A stretch of 64,000 nt of DNA from an uncultured Pseudomonadota bacterium (lineage in GTDB: Bacteria; Myxococcota_A; UBA796; GCA-2862545). Shown here piece after piece: positions 63,111-64,000 of this stretch; positions within the stretch are counted from its first letter, which is position 1; each line of letters opens with the position of its first letter. The stretch spans positions 248,001 through 312,000 of the forward strand of contig CAJXTB010000003.1 in assembly GCA_913061235.1 (NCBI GenBank). Reading direction: 5' to 3'. Under the pieces are notes generated by a model that saw only the letters and a list, made by a program, of their open reading frames with translations, did no database searches and was not told where the DNA came from. Both the position numbers and the translations under genes were made by a program.

Positions 63111-64000
63111 ATGACCCAACAACCTTCCGGTCCTTCGACAGGCCCTGCGGCACCCAGTATTTGGTGGTTCGCCTTCGGCTATTTCGCTTGCTACGCACCC
63201 TACAGCGCCCTCGCCAAGGCGGTTTCCAAAGGAATCCTACCTGGCGGACAAGACGCCATCAGCGGATTTCAGCTTCTGCCAGCTACGCTCATGGCGTCGC
63301 TCGTGGGCATGGCGTTGTTCTTGCTAGGCACCGGCTGGTGGAAGCACGCCACGCGCCATTCCCTGTTCGGACTGCAGATTCCTGGCCCAACACGCTTTAC
63401 CTTCGTGTCCGGCATCACCACCGCTGCCATCATTGGTACCACCACGCTGGCCTACACCTTTGAGGGCGTCTCCATTGTCTTCATGATGTTGCTGATGCGC
63501 GGCGGTGTCCTAATCATTGCCCCACTGGTGGATGCGGCCTCTGGCCGAGCGGTCCGATGGTTCAGCGTTGCAGCACTGCTTCTGTCCCTCGGTGCCCTGG
63601 TTGTGACGTTCAGCGAGAGCGGTGCGTACGCCATGAAAGCCGTGGCCATTGCCGACATCACCGCCTACCTGCTGTCTTACCTGGTCCGGCTGCGTCTGAT
63701 GAGCATGAAGGCAAAGTCCGACGACCCCAACGCAAACCTGAAGTTCTTTGCCGAAGAGCAGATGGTTGCGGCACCCGCGATGCTCGGGTTGTTGGCCCTG
63801 CTCGCCCTCATTGGTCAATGGCCTGTGCTGCTAGACATCCGCGCTGGCTTCACCACCTTCTGGACCGAGAGCGGCGTTGTGCCCTACGCACTGGCAATCG
63901 GGTTCTTGTCGCAAGGCACCGGCATTTTCGGCGGGCTCATCTTGCTCGACAAGCGCGAGAACACGTTCTGCGTGCCGGTGAACCGAAGCAGCAGCATCTT
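63111..64000 (+). CDS. DMT/EamA-like multispanning transporter, 3'-truncated
   Basis: The ATG at 63111 opens a frame running off the window (296 complete codons). The product has about eight or nine hydrophobic segments in the visible part, such as WWFAFGYFACYAPYSALAK and FTFVSGITTAAIIGTTTLAY, and a final cytosolic loop LLDKRENTFCVPVNRSS. The Y-x4-K-x(3)-G start and length resemble EamA/DMT transporters, but a firm family cannot be given. Upstream 62920-63110 has no clear gene. Confidence 0.7.
   Translation, partial: MTQQPSGPSTGPAAPSIWWFAFGYFACYAPYSALAKAVSKGILPGGQDAISGFQLLPATLMASLVGMALFLLGTGWWKHATRHSLFGLQIPGPTRFTFVSGITTAAIIGTTTLAYTFEGVSIVFMMLLMRGGVLIIAPLVDAASGRAVRWFSVAALLLSLGALVVTFSESGAYAMKAVAIADITAYLLSYLVRLRLMSMKAKSDDPNANLKFFAEEQMVAAPAMLGLLALLALIGQWPVLLDIRAGFTTFWTESGVVPYALAIGFLSQGTGIFGGLILLDKRENTFCVPVNRSSSI

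Overview
The window is high-GC bacterial chromosome, packed with genes and without ribosomal or tRNA genes. Gene content points to Myxococcota or a related deltaproteobacterial-type Gram-negative lineage. The evidence is repeated MopE-type putative metal-binding motifs (DCDD...PG..E.CNG.DDDCDG) in secreted lipoproteins, Asp/Thr-rich lipoprotein linkers, an MJ0042-like zinc ribbon at a protein N-terminus, a Tol envelope operon, an outer-membrane barrel candidate and a eukaryotic-type Ser/Thr kinase. The assignment is an inference from content; no rRNA is available to test it.

Layout: 1-2049 is the 3' part of a left-handed beta-helix/fibrinogen-like secreted protein cut by the window edge. 2062-7696 holds a UvrA-like ATPase, a CPBP protease, a MATE exporter and a PrsW protease. 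7681-10515 is an S41/PDZ processing protease. 10797-18077 is the most unusual gene: about 1,400 residues of Ala-rich predicted helix fused in one frame to a class A penicillin-binding protein. It is followed by two lipoproteins, a barrel candidate, uracil phosphoribosyltransferase and a RidA protein. 22751-24880 carries purine nucleoside phosphorylase and an RNase D-like exonuclease. 25015-28281 has small secreted proteins, a small helix-turn-helix protein next to a palindromic site, and an alpha/beta hydrolase. 28659-30137 is a PpiD-like chaperone. 30333-35689 is the rod-shape operon mreB-mreC-mreD-mrdA-rodA with overlapping start/stop codons. 35781-45880 holds a beta-propeller-like lipoprotein, a CoaB-like protein, a kinase/FGE fusion, a heme-binding-domain protein, a membrane LuxR-type protein, an acyl-CoA synthetase, a FAN1-like nuclease and an EcsC protein. 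45973-49909 has a MopE/C-type lectin lipoprotein and a second beta-helix/fibrinogen-like protein, separated by a 160-bp MITE-like element. 50012-53331 is tolQ-tolR-tolA/tonB-like-tolB, without pal at its end. 53332-62919 holds mostly surface lipoproteins, a cupin, an exopolyphosphatase, a third beta-helix protein, and a YHYH-protein/sulfatase pair. 63111-64000 starts a membrane transporter cut by the window edge.

The common theme is the cell envelope: peptidoglycan synthesis and shape (mre operon, PBP1A fusion), envelope tethering (Tol) and folding (PpiD, S41), and a large set of lipoproteins and beta-solenoid, lectin, fibrinogen-like and metal-motif surface proteins. Non-coding features worth attention are a duplicated 18-bp palindromic site, three intergenic islands built on 7-nt repeats, the MITE-like element, a GATC-rich island, and several hairpin terminators.
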